Part shown: one piece after another, positions 52,620-61,539 of the stretch
Layout: each line of letters opens with the position of its first letter
Numbering within the stretch: position 1 is the first letter of the stretch
Assembly (NCBI RefSeq): GCF_003668575.1
Contig: NZ_RCVZ01000003.1
Span: 70,430 to 134,429, forward strand
DNA from: Falsibacillus albus
GTDB lineage: Bacteria; Bacillota; Bacilli; Bacillales; DSM-25281
Length of the DNA: 64,000 nt
Reading direction: 5' to 3'
Program-made: the position numbers and the translations under genes
The notes under the pieces: model-generated
Databases searched by the model: none
Told to the model about the DNA's origin: nothing
What the model saw: only the letters and a program-made list of their open reading frames with translations

Positions 52620-52648
52620 ATTGTAATGCTAGATTTGAGGCAATTCAA
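52620..52648 (-). promoter_or_regulatory. Sigma-A promoter of the leader/phosphatase/kinase-like operon
   Basis: TTGAAT (52643-52648) and TACAAT (52620-52625), 17 bp apart, on the minus strand, about 50 bp upstream of the leader frame. Confidence 0.6.
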
Positions 52649-52714
52649 TAGAAAATTACATCTTTACGTATTAAAATTTGCAGTTGATATCAGATGAGGG
52701 AATGATGTTAATTG

Positions 52715-52747
52715 CAAAAAAGGCTGTCCAAATTATTGGGACAGCCT
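52715..52747 (-). terminator. Terminator of the YfnA-like permease gene
   Basis: AGGCTGTCC / GGACAGCCT perfect stem followed by TTTTTT on the minus strand. Confidence 0.9.
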
Positions 52748-52759
52748 CTCTTCTGCTGA

Positions 52760-54157
52760 TTATGATTCATCGTTGAGTCTGGAATGCTTGCGTGAATACA
52801 GGAAATAGATGATAAGCCCGATCAAGAGCCAAATACCAAACCTTAGCCACGTGGCGCTCCCAAGCTGCGATATCAAAAAGCCGCAAAACAGGATGGCCAG
52901 TCCTGGAATGATCGGCACTGCCGGACAACGGAAAGCCCTTTTCAAATCAGGCTTCGTATAACGCAGGACAATGACTGCGACAGAAATAAGGACGAATGCT
53001 GACAACGTTCCGATATTCACAAGCTCTGCCAGTTCTTGGAGCGGCAGAAAAGATGCCATGAGTGCAGCAATGATGCCTAAAAACCAAGTCGCTTTAAATG
53101 GTGTGCGAAACTTCGGATGGACTTCAGAAAATCCTTTTGGCATCAAACCGTCACGGGACATCGCAAACATGATCCTCGTTTGTCCGTAAAGCATGACCAG
53201 CATGACTGTAGTCATTCCAAGAATTGCTCCGAGGTCAATGATCCCGGCAACCCAATCGATCCCAGCAACTTGAATAGCAAGTGAGATTGGATGATCCACA
53301 TTCCCCTTGAATTGTTTATATGGAACAATCCCTGTCATGATTCCAGAAACCACCACGTATAGCAATGTACAAATTAATAGGGAAAATAAAATTCCTCTAG
53401 GCAAATTCTTATTGGGATTCTTCGTTTCTTCAGCCGCTGAGGCGACTGCATCAAAACCGATAAAAGCAAAGAATACCAAAGCTGCAGTCGAAAACACACC
53501 GCTGAATCCGAATGGGAGAAACGGATGCCAATTGGCCGGCTTCACATAGCTGAACCCAACAAAGATAAACAGCAAAACCACCGCCAGCTTCACAAAAACC
53601 ATAATATTATTGACTCTTTTGGACTGTTTCACACCAATTGATAGCAAGAGTGTTATGACAACGACAATCAGAAAAGCCGGCAAATTGAAATAAGTGGTTG
53701 CTCCAGGAATCGCCCCAGGTGCTGCTGATAAGCTTTTCGGGACATGAATTCCCAGTCCTCCTATCAAGGATTGGAAGTAGCCTGACCAGCCGACAGAAAC
53801 TGCACTGACAGCCAGCAAATATTCAAGGATGAGATCCCAGCCGATGATCCATGCGACTAATTCTCCCAGCGTAGCGTACGTATACGTATATACTGAACCG
53901 GAAATCGGAACCGTAGAAGCAAATTCAGCATATGAAAGGGCTGAAAAGAAACAGGCCATTGCGGCTATAATGAATGAAAATATCAAACCTGGCCCTGCCG
54001 TTAAAGCCCCTGTTCCTGTCAACACAAATATCCCCGTCCCGATGATGGCGCCAATCCCAAGCATCGTTAAATCAAGAGCTCCAAGATCTTTGGAAAGATT
54101 TCCTTGTTTTGCACCTTCCATCATTGTACCGATGTCTTTCTTTCTCCATAAGCTCAT
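52760..54157 (-). CDS. APC-family amino-acid permease (YfnA-like)
   Basis: A 465-residue permease with 12 predicted membrane segments, APC superfamily, cationic-amino-acid-transporter type. Conserved substrate-binding loop GIGAIIGTGIFVLTG in TM1 and AFIGFDAVASAAEETKNP in TM6. It resembles B. subtilis YfnA. Substrate not determined. GGAGG ribosome site, monocistronic. Confidence 0.9.
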   Translation of the reverse strand: MSLWRKKDIGTMMEGAKQGNLSKDLGALDLTMLGIGAIIGTGIFVLTGTGALTAGPGLIFSFIIAAMACFFSALSYAEFASTVPISGSVYTYTYATLGELVAWIIGWDLILEYLLAVSAVSVGWSGYFQSLIGGLGIHVPKSLSAAPGAIPGATTYFNLPAFLIVVVITLLLSIGVKQSKRVNNIMVFVKLAVVLLFIFVGFSYVKPANWHPFLPFGFSGVFSTAALVFFAFIGFDAVASAAEETKNPNKNLPRGILFSLLICTLLYVVVSGIMTGIVPYKQFKGNVDHPISLAIQVAGIDWVAGIIDLGAILGMTTVMLVMLYGQTRIMFAMSRDGLMPKGFSEVHPKFRTPFKATWFLGIIAALMASFLPLQELAELVNIGTLSAFVLISVAVIVLRYTKPDLKRAFRCPAVPIIPGLAILFCGFLISQLGSATWLRFGIWLLIGLIIYFLYSRKHSRLNDES

Positions 54158-54308
54158 TTGATGTCCTCCTTTTAGTACGGAACTTATTATATAGTTGAAT
54201 ATTTCAGAATTCTATATGTTTTTCATATTTTCAGTTAGTAATTTCAATAAACAGAACCATATATGCGGAGTTTTCCCATCAAATGGCTTTATAAGCATGA
54301 AAATCAGC

Positions 54309-55706
54309 CTACTCTTTTCCTGGTTTTGGAACAAACGGATAGAAAATAATCCCAAACACCAATAGTGCAACTCCAAATAAGAATGTTTTCAAATCGGCAG
54401 TTCCCGCTTTGATGACCCATAATGAGTAAAAAGTTGCCAATCCAGCAATCACTCCATCAACCCATCGATTCTTCCTTTGGTTCTCATAGGTCTCTCCTTT
54501 GAGGACAAGCTTCAGCTGATAAACGGTTGATATTAAATACGGCACTAAAAAGGCCAATGTTGCCACAAAAATCACAAAATCAAATGCCGATGAAATGGAT
54601 GAAGATATCGTCGAGAAAATGAACAGCTGGGATGCTGCGTTTGTAATGATGAGAGAAGTATTAGGCGCACCGTACTTGTTCGTATTCCCAAATATTTTTA
54701 TGAACAGCCCCTGCTTCTCAGCCTGATAAGGAACTTCTGCACTGAGTAGAATCCAGCCGATCGTCGCCCCGAATAAACTGATCAACGCCAATGCAGCAAG
54801 TATATACGCACCGCTTGGACCGATTGCTTCTGACAGCGCATCGACTAATGGCTTAGCAGAATGGATCAGTTGATTATGAGATAAGACCCCCATGACCAAA
54901 ATGGTAATTCCCAAATAAATGAATGTCGCAATCAACAGCCCCGTAATCGTAGCTTTCTTGATATCTGATTTATTTTTGGCCCTTGATGAAAAGACGACTG
55001 CTGATTCCACACCGACAAAAGCCCATAATGTTGCCACTGCAGCACCATTTATCTGTCCCATCAATGAAACCGTTTGGCCTGCCTTGTCATGAACGGGAGT
55101 TATCAAAGGGAATATATTGCTCTTTTCAAATGCAAATAACGTCACTACAATAAACAGGATAAATCCTGCAACCTTGGCGACTGTTGCAACCAAATTCAGT
55201 CGCCCTGCCCCTTCGACCCCTTTCAGGATGATAAAATGCAAAAACCACAACAATGCAGAGCAAACGACAAAAGTAAGGAAATTCCCGACATGAACGGTGT
55301 ATCCGCCAATTTGAAAGAAATCTGATTTACTGGTCAAAATCGGGAAGAAGGTGGATAAATATCCTGTAAAAGTCGTAATGATTGCAACGTTCCCTGTGAA
55401 ATTAGCCACCCAATATCCCCATGAAACCAAATAGCCGCAAAGGATCGAAGCCTGTGATCCTGGTTTGAATAAGGCTTTGGCATATATTTGCGGGCCGCCT
55501 GTCATTTCTGGTTTTCGAATCGACAAATTTCCAAATACCAAAGCGATGAGCAGCACCCCGGTTCCCGTCAGGACCCACGCCAAAATCACTCCTCCTGGGC
55601 TTGCCACCTCTGCCAATGATCTCGGAAGCATAAAAATCCCCGATCCGACCATGTTGCCTACCACTAATGCCGTCAGTACCCAAAATCCTAATTTTTGATT
55701 ATTCAT
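54309..55706 (-). CDS. APC-family basic amino-acid/polyamine antiporter-like permease
   Basis: A 465-residue, 12-13 TM permease with TM1 motif VGNMVGSGIFMLPRSLAEVASPGG and TM6 WAFVGVESAVVFSSRAKN, as in the arginine/ornithine antiporter (ArcD/YdgF) group. No arginine deiminase genes are adjacent. It lies 150 bp from the preceding permease with its own start region. Confidence 0.87.
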   Translation of the reverse strand: MNNQKLGFWVLTALVVGNMVGSGIFMLPRSLAEVASPGGVILAWVLTGTGVLLIALVFGNLSIRKPEMTGGPQIYAKALFKPGSQASILCGYLVSWGYWVANFTGNVAIITTFTGYLSTFFPILTSKSDFFQIGGYTVHVGNFLTFVVCSALLWFLHFIILKGVEGAGRLNLVATVAKVAGFILFIVVTLFAFEKSNIFPLITPVHDKAGQTVSLMGQINGAAVATLWAFVGVESAVVFSSRAKNKSDIKKATITGLLIATFIYLGITILVMGVLSHNQLIHSAKPLVDALSEAIGPSGAYILAALALISLFGATIGWILLSAEVPYQAEKQGLFIKIFGNTNKYGAPNTSLIITNAASQLFIFSTISSSISSAFDFVIFVATLAFLVPYLISTVYQLKLVLKGETYENQRKNRWVDGVIAGLATFYSLWVIKAGTADLKTFLFGVALLVFGIIFYPFVPKPGKE

Positions 55707-55868
55707 GGTAAATAACCCTCTCTTAAAGTAGTAGTTGATAATTTACAATATCCCGTACATACTTGCTGCTAAACTTACTTCATTTACCAACGAATATCAG
55801 TATTTTTTATTTTTTGTAAACCACTCGATTTTATACGTTTATCTTCCGTTTGCACATCTTTTGATTAA

Positions 55869-56001
55869 GCTCTATTCCCATACATTGTTGCTTTAGCTAA
55901 TAGAGCAGGATTGTTTAAGCAAAGGTTCAACTTCAAAATAGCTATTTTTACGTTAAAGTCGGCATTAGGATTTAAACAACAATATTTACGAAAACATCTT
56001 T
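55869..56001. repeat. Possible element copy P: end motifs only
   Basis: Left GCTCTATTCCCATACATTGT and TGCTTT; right AAACAACAATATTTACGAAA and ACATCTTTTG. They resemble the left and right ends of the interspersed element, but the GC-rich core is absent and the inside is AT-rich. The stretch CAAAATAGCTATTTTTACG inside resembles the complement of sequence beside copy C. The divergent gap 55707-56086 holds nothing else I can support. Confidence 0.35.
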
Positions 56002-56086
56002 TGATTATTATCGATAAGAAGATTAAAAATTTATAAAAAGGGTAAATTATGCTATCTACATATTTTCAGATATTAGGGGTGGATTT

Positions 56087-57685
56087 ATGGCACAGAAAAG
56101 TAAAAAAGGCCGTTTCAAAAGAGATTTGAGCACACTTGATTTAACATTTTTGGGAATCGGCTCAATCATCGGCTCAGGCTGGTTGTATGCAGCCGCAACA
56201 GGGGCTCAATATGCAGGAGGGTATGCATGGATTTCATGGCTGCTCGGGGCAGTCATCATCATTTTAATTGGACTTGTCTACTCAGAGCTTGGTGCTGCCA
56301 TGCCGGTCGCCGGCGGATTCGTCCGATATCCTGACTTTACACACGGGTCGCTTGTCGGATTCTTGATCGGCTTCATTTCAATGCTTGCCTATTCTGCGGT
56401 TGTCAGCATCGAGGCGCAGGCAGTAAGGGGCTATTTGGAGTATTGGTTCGGCGGTCTTGGTTATAAGGATGGGACGCCGACATTCTGGGGATTCGTCGTC
56501 CAGATCAGTTTAATCTTATTGTTCTTTTTATTGAATTATTGGAGCGTCAACTTTTTTGGAAAACTAAATTCTTTCTTAACCATTTTTAAATTTGTCGTCC
56601 CTGTCATTATCATCAGTGTGTTATTGATGCATTTCAATGCCGCGAATTTCCATGTAAACGGCGCCAAGCCCGGCGGGATCAAGGGAATATTTGCTGCAGT
56701 CACCGGTGCAGGGATCGTCTTTGCCTTCAATGGGTTCCGGCAGCCGATCGAATTTGCCGGGGAAGCGAAGAAACCGGAAAGGGGCATACCGTTCGCGATT
56801 ATTTTGTCCGTTTTGATTGGTCTATTAATATATCTATTGCTGCAGCTGGCTTTTTTAGGCGCTGTACCACCGGATATGCTTCAAGACGGCGGATGGAGTT
56901 CCCTTCACTTCGAATCTCCATGGGCAGACCTTGCAAGCGCAATCGGATTGGTCTGGCTTGCCAATCTTGTACTGATCGATGCAGTCATCTCTCCTTCGGC
57001 TACAGGGAACATATATTTCTCAGCAACCGCACGCTCCCTATTTGCCTGGGCGAAAAATGGATACTTTTTTAAAGTGTTTCAAAAAATCGATCCACGGACA
57101 GGCTTGCCTCGCTCTGCGCTCTGGCTGACCCTATTCCTGTCCATCTTATGGATGATGCCTGCGCGGTTCCAGGCATGGAAAGACCTCGTTGATGCCAGCA
57201 CTTCAGCCAAGGCGTTGACATTCGTTGTGGGCCCGGTATCCCTTATGGCATTGAGGCATAAAATGCCGGATATGAAACGGCCATTCTTTTTGAAGGCAGC
57301 AAACTTTTTGGCACCGCTGGCATTCGTTGCCGCAACGCTGGTCGTTTATTGGAGCAAATGGAAGGTCATCTCATTCTTGATGCCTATCATCATTTTATCT
57401 CTGGTCCTTTATTTCATCTTTACGTATAAGGAAAAAGAGTTCACGAAAGACATGATCAAGCTCCACCTAAAATCCGGATCTTGGGTCATCTTCTATTACA
57501 TTTACTTGATGCTGATGTCTTATATCGGAAGCTATGGCCCGCTCGACCATTTTATCTTCACCGCTCCGACAGATACCATCGTAACGGCGGTGGGATCGTT
57601 GATCTTCTATTATTGGGGGGTTCATGCCGCACTCGATGAACCGAGAGTGGAGGTTGCCGACTCAGAGGAAGCAACAAAGGTTTAA
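56087..57685 (+). CDS. yveA: APC-family transporter, YveA-like aspartate:proton symporter
   Basis: A 532-residue APC permease with about 14 hydrophobic segments. TM1 is GIGSIIGSGWLYAAATGAQYAG, TM3 region ELGAAMPVAGGFVRYPDFTHG and TM6 FAFNGFRQPIEFAGEAKKPERG, which match YveA, the B. subtilis L-aspartate/glutamate proton symporter. Substrate by family resemblance. Starts 46 bp after the TATTTACG region; GGGGTGG ribosome site. Confidence 0.85.
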   Translation: MAQKSKKGRFKRDLSTLDLTFLGIGSIIGSGWLYAAATGAQYAGGYAWISWLLGAVIIILIGLVYSELGAAMPVAGGFVRYPDFTHGSLVGFLIGFISMLAYSAVVSIEAQAVRGYLEYWFGGLGYKDGTPTFWGFVVQISLILLFFLLNYWSVNFFGKLNSFLTIFKFVVPVIIISVLLMHFNAANFHVNGAKPGGIKGIFAAVTGAGIVFAFNGFRQPIEFAGEAKKPERGIPFAIILSVLIGLLIYLLLQLAFLGAVPPDMLQDGGWSSLHFESPWADLASAIGLVWLANLVLIDAVISPSATGNIYFSATARSLFAWAKNGYFFKVFQKIDPRTGLPRSALWLTLFLSILWMMPARFQAWKDLVDASTSAKALTFVVGPVSLMALRHKMPDMKRPFFLKAANFLAPLAFVAATLVVYWSKWKVISFLMPIIILSLVLYFIFTYKEKEFTKDMIKLHLKSGSWVIFYYIYLMLMSYIGSYGPLDHFIFTAPTDTIVTAVGSLIFYYWGVHAALDEPRVEVADSEEATKV

Positions 57686-57688
57686 TAT

Positions 57689-57725
57689 AAAAAGGCTCTT
57701 CCGCTTAGGCGGAAGAGCCTTTTTA
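57689..57725. terminator. Bidirectional terminator between yveA and the next gene
   Basis: AAAAAGGCTCTTCCGC-TTAG-GCGGAAGAGCCTTTTT is a perfect inverted repeat with A/T runs on both sides, between convergent genes. Confidence 0.95.
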
Positions 57726-57727
57726 TG

Positions 57728-58792
57728 TCATCCCTGCTTCTTTCGTATCCTGTCAATGACCTGTTCGAGATCATCTGGCTTCAGGAACTCGACCGGCGAA
57801 AAACCTTTTTCAAATACGACCGAGTCGGCTTCGACGACCAAAACGTATTTATGGCCGACCTTCGCCATATGCACCGTTTCTCCAAAATCAGAAAGCAGCC
57901 CTTTGACCGCAACAGAATCAAGTTTCATCTTCAGCTCCAAATCAGGTGTGTGCTCAACGATTTGGGCGGCAGCCTCCATGACCTGTTCCGTGTTGAACCG
58001 TTCCTGGATATCCCTCTTCTCACTTGCCGACCAGACTTCCATCGCCGATTCCAATTCTTCCAGCTCTTCGCTCTCAGGCTCATAAGCCTCTTCCATATGC
58101 CCTTTCACGATATCCATGACTTGATTTTTCACGATTTCCGGCATCGACTGGCCATATTCCACATACTTCAGGAAATCTTCAAAGTATCTTGCATGGGAGG
58201 ATTGATGGATTTTTAATTCATTCTCATCCAGCATCCCCTCTTCTGGCATATATGGGTATTGAATCGATTTCATGTTCTTGGTCGTGATGGCCATTTCTAC
58301 ATTCCTGATCAATGTGGATTCATCCGAAATCGATGCTACCTTTGGTTCAAAATCACATTTTAAAATGAATACGAATGGTTCATCAAAATACTTTCGCATT
58401 TTAGCCTGAGCGACTAAAAAAACACCTCCGCGAACCGCACTTGTATCGACATAGGCAGCAGCAAACTTTTCACACTCCGTCTGGAAGACGTCCTTGTCTT
58501 CGGCGTACCGCACTCGATGAAAAAGGTTGAAGTTCGGATTGGAAGTCAGGTCATGCCCCTCCTCCACAATGAAATAACCGATTTTTGTCGGGACTTCTTC
58601 CGTTTTCGGATGCCTCGTCACTTTGCGTTTCACGATTTTGGCAAGCTCTCCATCAAGGAATTCCCTAAGCGGACCGTTCTCATATTCCTGCTCGTTCAGT
58701 GTCTGAAAATGCTTGAAGCGCTTATCGGCGTTTTCACCTTTTCCTTCTACATTGACGACATAGAACGATAAAAAATTTATTTGAAAATCCAT
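57728..58792 (-). CDS. Conserved hypothetical protein (DUF3900-like)
   Basis: A 354-residue soluble acidic protein starting MDFQINFLSFYVVNVEGKGE and ending VIDRIRKKQG. It shows YFIVEEGHDLTSNPNFNLFHRV and FVFILKCDFEPKVASISDES; a long charged helix lies at about residues 215-260. No signal peptide or membrane segment. I recall similar Bacillus proteins as DUF3900 but cannot confirm it. Single gene between terminators. Confidence 0.8.
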   Translation of the reverse strand: MDFQINFLSFYVVNVEGKGENADKRFKHFQTLNEQEYENGPLREFLDGELAKIVKRKVTRHPKTEEVPTKIGYFIVEEGHDLTSNPNFNLFHRVRYAEDKDVFQTECEKFAAAYVDTSAVRGGVFLVAQAKMRKYFDEPFVFILKCDFEPKVASISDESTLIRNVEMAITTKNMKSIQYPYMPEEGMLDENELKIHQSSHARYFEDFLKYVEYGQSMPEIVKNQVMDIVKGHMEEAYEPESEELEELESAMEVWSASEKRDIQERFNTEQVMEAAAQIVEHTPDLELKMKLDSVAVKGLLSDFGETVHMAKVGHKYVLVVEADSVVFEKGFSPVEFLKPDDLEQVIDRIRKKQG

Positions 58793-58929
58793 TTTCTCAC
58801 CTAGTTTCTTTTATCAGCTTTTCTCAGTATAGGAGAGGGTTGTATTTTCGTCAATCATGCCTGCAGCGGAAACGAACGGACAAACATATTAACCACGTAC
58901 AATAATCAAATATAATTGTCAGAAAAATG

Positions 58930-58970
58930 ATAAAAAGGATCGAGAGGACAACCTCTCGATCCCTTTTTTC
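58930..58970. terminator. Bidirectional terminator downstream of the sugar isomerase gene
   Basis: GGATCGAGAGG-ACA-ACCTCTCGATCC hairpin with T runs on both strands. It lies past repeat copy N, the apparent 3' untranslated region of the gene at 59185. Confidence 0.88.
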
Positions 58971-59011
58971 TACATCCTGAATGCATCAACCATTGAATTT
59001 CATTTTTCTTG

Positions 59012-59187
59012 AAGGCTGATTTCGTAACGCTCATTTCGTAAAGTTTGTTGCTATTCATCAAAAGTTGTGCAAGGTTGATTTCCGCTGCAGGATGCTCGCT
59101 TATTTGGCCATTTTAAAGATAAAAAATTGAATGGACAATCCTATTTTAGTCGTTAAAGCAACAAAGTTTGAGAAAAGAGCCTTCTTA
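59012..59187 (+). repeat. Interspersed intergenic element, copy N (ends intact, core mostly lost)
   Basis: Tandem left ends AAGGCTGATTTCG and AACGCTCATTTCGTAAAG, TTTGTTGCTATTCATC, GCAAGGTTGATTTCCGCTGC, GATGCTCGCTTATTTGG, then AT-rich sequence and right end AAAGCAACAAAGTTTGAGA with AAAAGAGCCTTC. The right end overlaps the stop codon of the gene at 59185. Confidence 0.8.
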
Positions 59188-60057
59188 AAAGAAGCTGGGC
59201 TGATTTTCAAGCGTACGCTTGGAGAGGAGCAGTCCTTGTTTGGTCTTTTCCAGATCTCCGCCCCAAACCGGGTCCTCATGTTCGATGCTGATCGTTCCCT
59301 CATATCCAATTTCCGCTAGCTCTGAAAGGAATTTTGACCATTTTAATTCACCCAGGCCTGGGAGGCGGTACCTCCACCAACTGAAGTCAGTTAGAAAACC
59401 TTTTCTTTTAAGGCGTTCATGGTCGATCTCCGTATCTTTGGCATGGACATGGATGATTCTCTCGTTGAATTCTTTAATGGGCAGATATGGATCGATAAAC
59501 TGCCAGATCAGATGGGAGGGATCATATGCCAGACCTGCATTTGGTGAATCAAGCTTTTCAAACAAGGCAGCCCATAAATCAGGTGAGATAGCAATGTTCC
59601 CCATAAGCGGGCAGTTTTCAAATGCCACTTTTACATTGACCCGTTCTGCCAATTGAATGATTTCATCGAAGAATGAGCACACTTGATCCAGACTGTTCTC
59701 CGGCTTGGACCTGATGGCATCGAAGTCATCGTAGAAATCCCCTCTGGCATCGGAACAGATTCCTGTAGAGGTGACCACCATTGGAATCCCTAGTTCTCCT
59801 GCCTTTTCCACGCGCGACTTAAGCTCCATGCGATGGTGATTCGCTTCATCCTCATTTGCGCTGAGAAAGTTCCTGCAATAAGTCAGAGCAGAGATGGTAA
59901 TACTTTTTTCTTCAATCACTCTCTTTAATTGGTCAAATGGGATATTCGGCCCGATTTCCAATGCCTGAAATCCATGTTGGATCGACCAATCCACAATCTC
60001 ATTTAAATCAGTAATTCCATGATGGACCAAACTGTTGGTCAAATATCCAAGCTTCAT
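59185..60057 (-). CDS. Sugar phosphate isomerase/epimerase-like TIM barrel
   Basis: A 290-residue xylose-isomerase-like TIM barrel (AP endonuclease 2 superfamily; IolE/IolI/hydroxypyruvate-isomerase-like). Metal-binding stretches VKVAFENCPLMG, AGLAYDPSHLIW, IIHVHAKDTEID and GYEGTISIEHEDPVWGG are visible. Substrate unknown; membership in a sugar cluster with a ROK regulator and a Gfo/Idh/MocA enzyme suggests inositol- or keto-sugar-type chemistry. AAAGGATGAG ribosome site. Confidence 0.87.
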   Translation of the reverse strand: MKLGYLTNSLVHHGITDLNEIVDWSIQHGFQALEIGPNIPFDQLKRVIEEKSITISALTYCRNFLSANEDEANHHRMELKSRVEKAGELGIPMVVTSTGICSDARGDFYDDFDAIRSKPENSLDQVCSFFDEIIQLAERVNVKVAFENCPLMGNIAISPDLWAALFEKLDSPNAGLAYDPSHLIWQFIDPYLPIKEFNERIIHVHAKDTEIDHERLKRKGFLTDFSWWRYRLPGLGELKWSKFLSELAEIGYEGTISIEHEDPVWGGDLEKTKQGLLLSKRTLENQPSFF

Positions 60058-60118
60058 ATTCTCATCCTTTATCCTCGGTTGTTTTCATAATTGGTGCTGC
60101 TTATTGTTCGCTGGTTTC

Positions 60119-60345
60119 TTAATGCTCATTTCGGCTAAGTTTGCTGCTAATCATCAAAGGTTGTGCAAATCTGGTTTCCGCAGAAGGCTGCTCGCTTTCC
60201 GAGAGACAGCGTTGATTCTCCTCGCTGCGGGGGGCTCCCCTGTCCCGCTTTTCTCTCCGGCGTCTCGTCACCTTCCGCTCCAACCAACATCAAACGAAAA
60301 ATTATTATAAAAAAACTAAGAAAAACAACAATCTTTGTAAAAAAA
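60119..60345 (+). repeat. Interspersed intergenic element, copy O (full)
   Basis: Left GCTCATTTCGGCTAAGTTTG and CTGCTAATCATC, core CTGGTTTCCGCAGAAGGCTG, CTCGCTTTCCGAGAG, TCTCCTCGCTGCGGGGGGCT, GGCGTCTCGTCACCTTCCGC, TCCAACCAACATC and right end AAAACAACAATCTTTGTAA. The right end lies a few bases from the ROK-gene stop codon. Confidence 0.82.
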
Positions 60346-60348
60346 CCA

Positions 60349-61509
60349 TCATTCTGCTTTTGCCGAGTAAACCCCATATAGCAGAGCTATACTGGCAGCC
60401 CCAATGACACCGATATGCTCCTCCATATTGGAAGGGTGGATCTCGACTTTTCTTCTTTTAGCCAAGAAGGATTGATGATTCACTTCATATTCGATCTGAC
60501 GGACAAGCGGCATGTCATTTTGAGTTAGTTTTCCGCCAATGATGACTTTTTGCACATGAAACATATTGATGAACGATGTCAGCACAACGGATATCTTCTT
60601 AGTGGCTGCTTCTATTTCTTTTATCACTGGAGAGCTGCCATTTCGATACTCAGTAATGATTTGATCGATGGAGGTGAAGTCGAGCTCCGCCAAGATGGCC
60701 CCCTCTGATGCGTATCTTTCAAGACACCCTCGATTACCGCACCAACAAAGCCTTCCTTCAGGCTGATATGTCATATGCCCGATTTCACCTGCCCCTGTGC
60801 CCTCGCTTCTATAGAGCTGGTCCTTCAAGTACATGCCCGAACCAATCCCCTGTCCGATAAATACACACAAAAAATCCGAATGTCTCTTACATGAACCAAA
60901 CATTTTTTCAGCAAGGGCCATGCCTCTTACATGATGATCGATATAAGCAGGGACTTTGAAATGTTCAGAAATGATCTTAGTCAGCTCAAATTGTCTCCAT
61001 CCCATGTGCTCTGCTTCTATAATCAAGCCATTGTCAAAATCGACAAGGCCTACCGATCCGATCCCGATGCATGCTATCTTTGTGTTCTTATGTTCGGATA
61101 TAAACCCTTCAATTTTCTCTATCAAAAAATCAAGGAATTGTTCTTGGTCAGCATTAGCTGGCATGTTGAAGGAAGTATCATAAACGACCTTCCCTTTCAG
61201 CGTTACAATCGCCAGTTCAACCTTATCACTGCGAATATGCACCGCCAGCACCATCCGTGCTTCCTCCACCAAATCCAGAAGGATCGTTTTGCGTCCAGCT
61301 TTCCTTTGCTCCGTGGCCATGCTGCCAATCTCCATTACCAGGCCTTCCTGTATCAATTCATTAATGATATTCGTGATCGTTGCAGGTGTAAGTTTCGTAT
61401 ACGAAGCAATCTCCTGCCTTGAAGGCATGTTCAATCTCAACAATGTTTGCAGGACCAATGCTCTATTTAAATGTTTTGTTCGCAATGTATTTTGGCCGAT
61501 CAATGACAT
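60349..61509 (-). CDS. ROK-family transcriptional regulator (XylR/NagC type)
   Basis: A 386-residue regulator: winged helix near the N-terminus (SRQEIASYTKLTPATITNIINELI) and ROK sugar-kinase-like domain with VFIGQGIGSGMYLKDQLYRSEG and zinc motif region CWCGNRGCLERYAS. Probably a repressor of the sugar genes around it. ATG at 61509 (GAGGAG upstream); the upstream ATG at 61524 is in frame but lacks a ribosome site. Lies 30 bp after the glycosidase-like gene. Confidence 0.92.
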   Translation of the reverse strand: MSLIGQNTLRTKHLNRALVLQTLLRLNMPSRQEIASYTKLTPATITNIINELIQEGLVMEIGSMATEQRKAGRKTILLDLVEEARMVLAVHIRSDKVELAIVTLKGKVVYDTSFNMPANADQEQFLDFLIEKIEGFISEHKNTKIACIGIGSVGLVDFDNGLIIEAEHMGWRQFELTKIISEHFKVPAYIDHHVRGMALAEKMFGSCKRHSDFLCVFIGQGIGSGMYLKDQLYRSEGTGAGEIGHMTYQPEGRLCWCGNRGCLERYASEGAILAELDFTSIDQIITEYRNGSSPVIKEIEAATKKISVVLTSFINMFHVQKVIIGGKLTQNDMPLVRQIEYEVNHQSFLAKRRKVEIHPSNMEEHIGVIGAASIALLYGVYSAKAE

Positions 61510-61539
61510 ACGGAATCTCCTCAAATACTCTTGATGAGC

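Noticed and set aside
54158-54308. Possible T-box or lysine riboswitch upstream of the amino-acid permeases
   Set aside because: No T-box sequence (TGGNACCGCG) and no riboswitch core could be found upstream of any of the three permease genes.
58855-58890. GCCTGCAGCGGAAACGAACGG resembling the element core
   Set aside because: Only about 15 bases match and neither end motif is near, so I did not count it as a copy.
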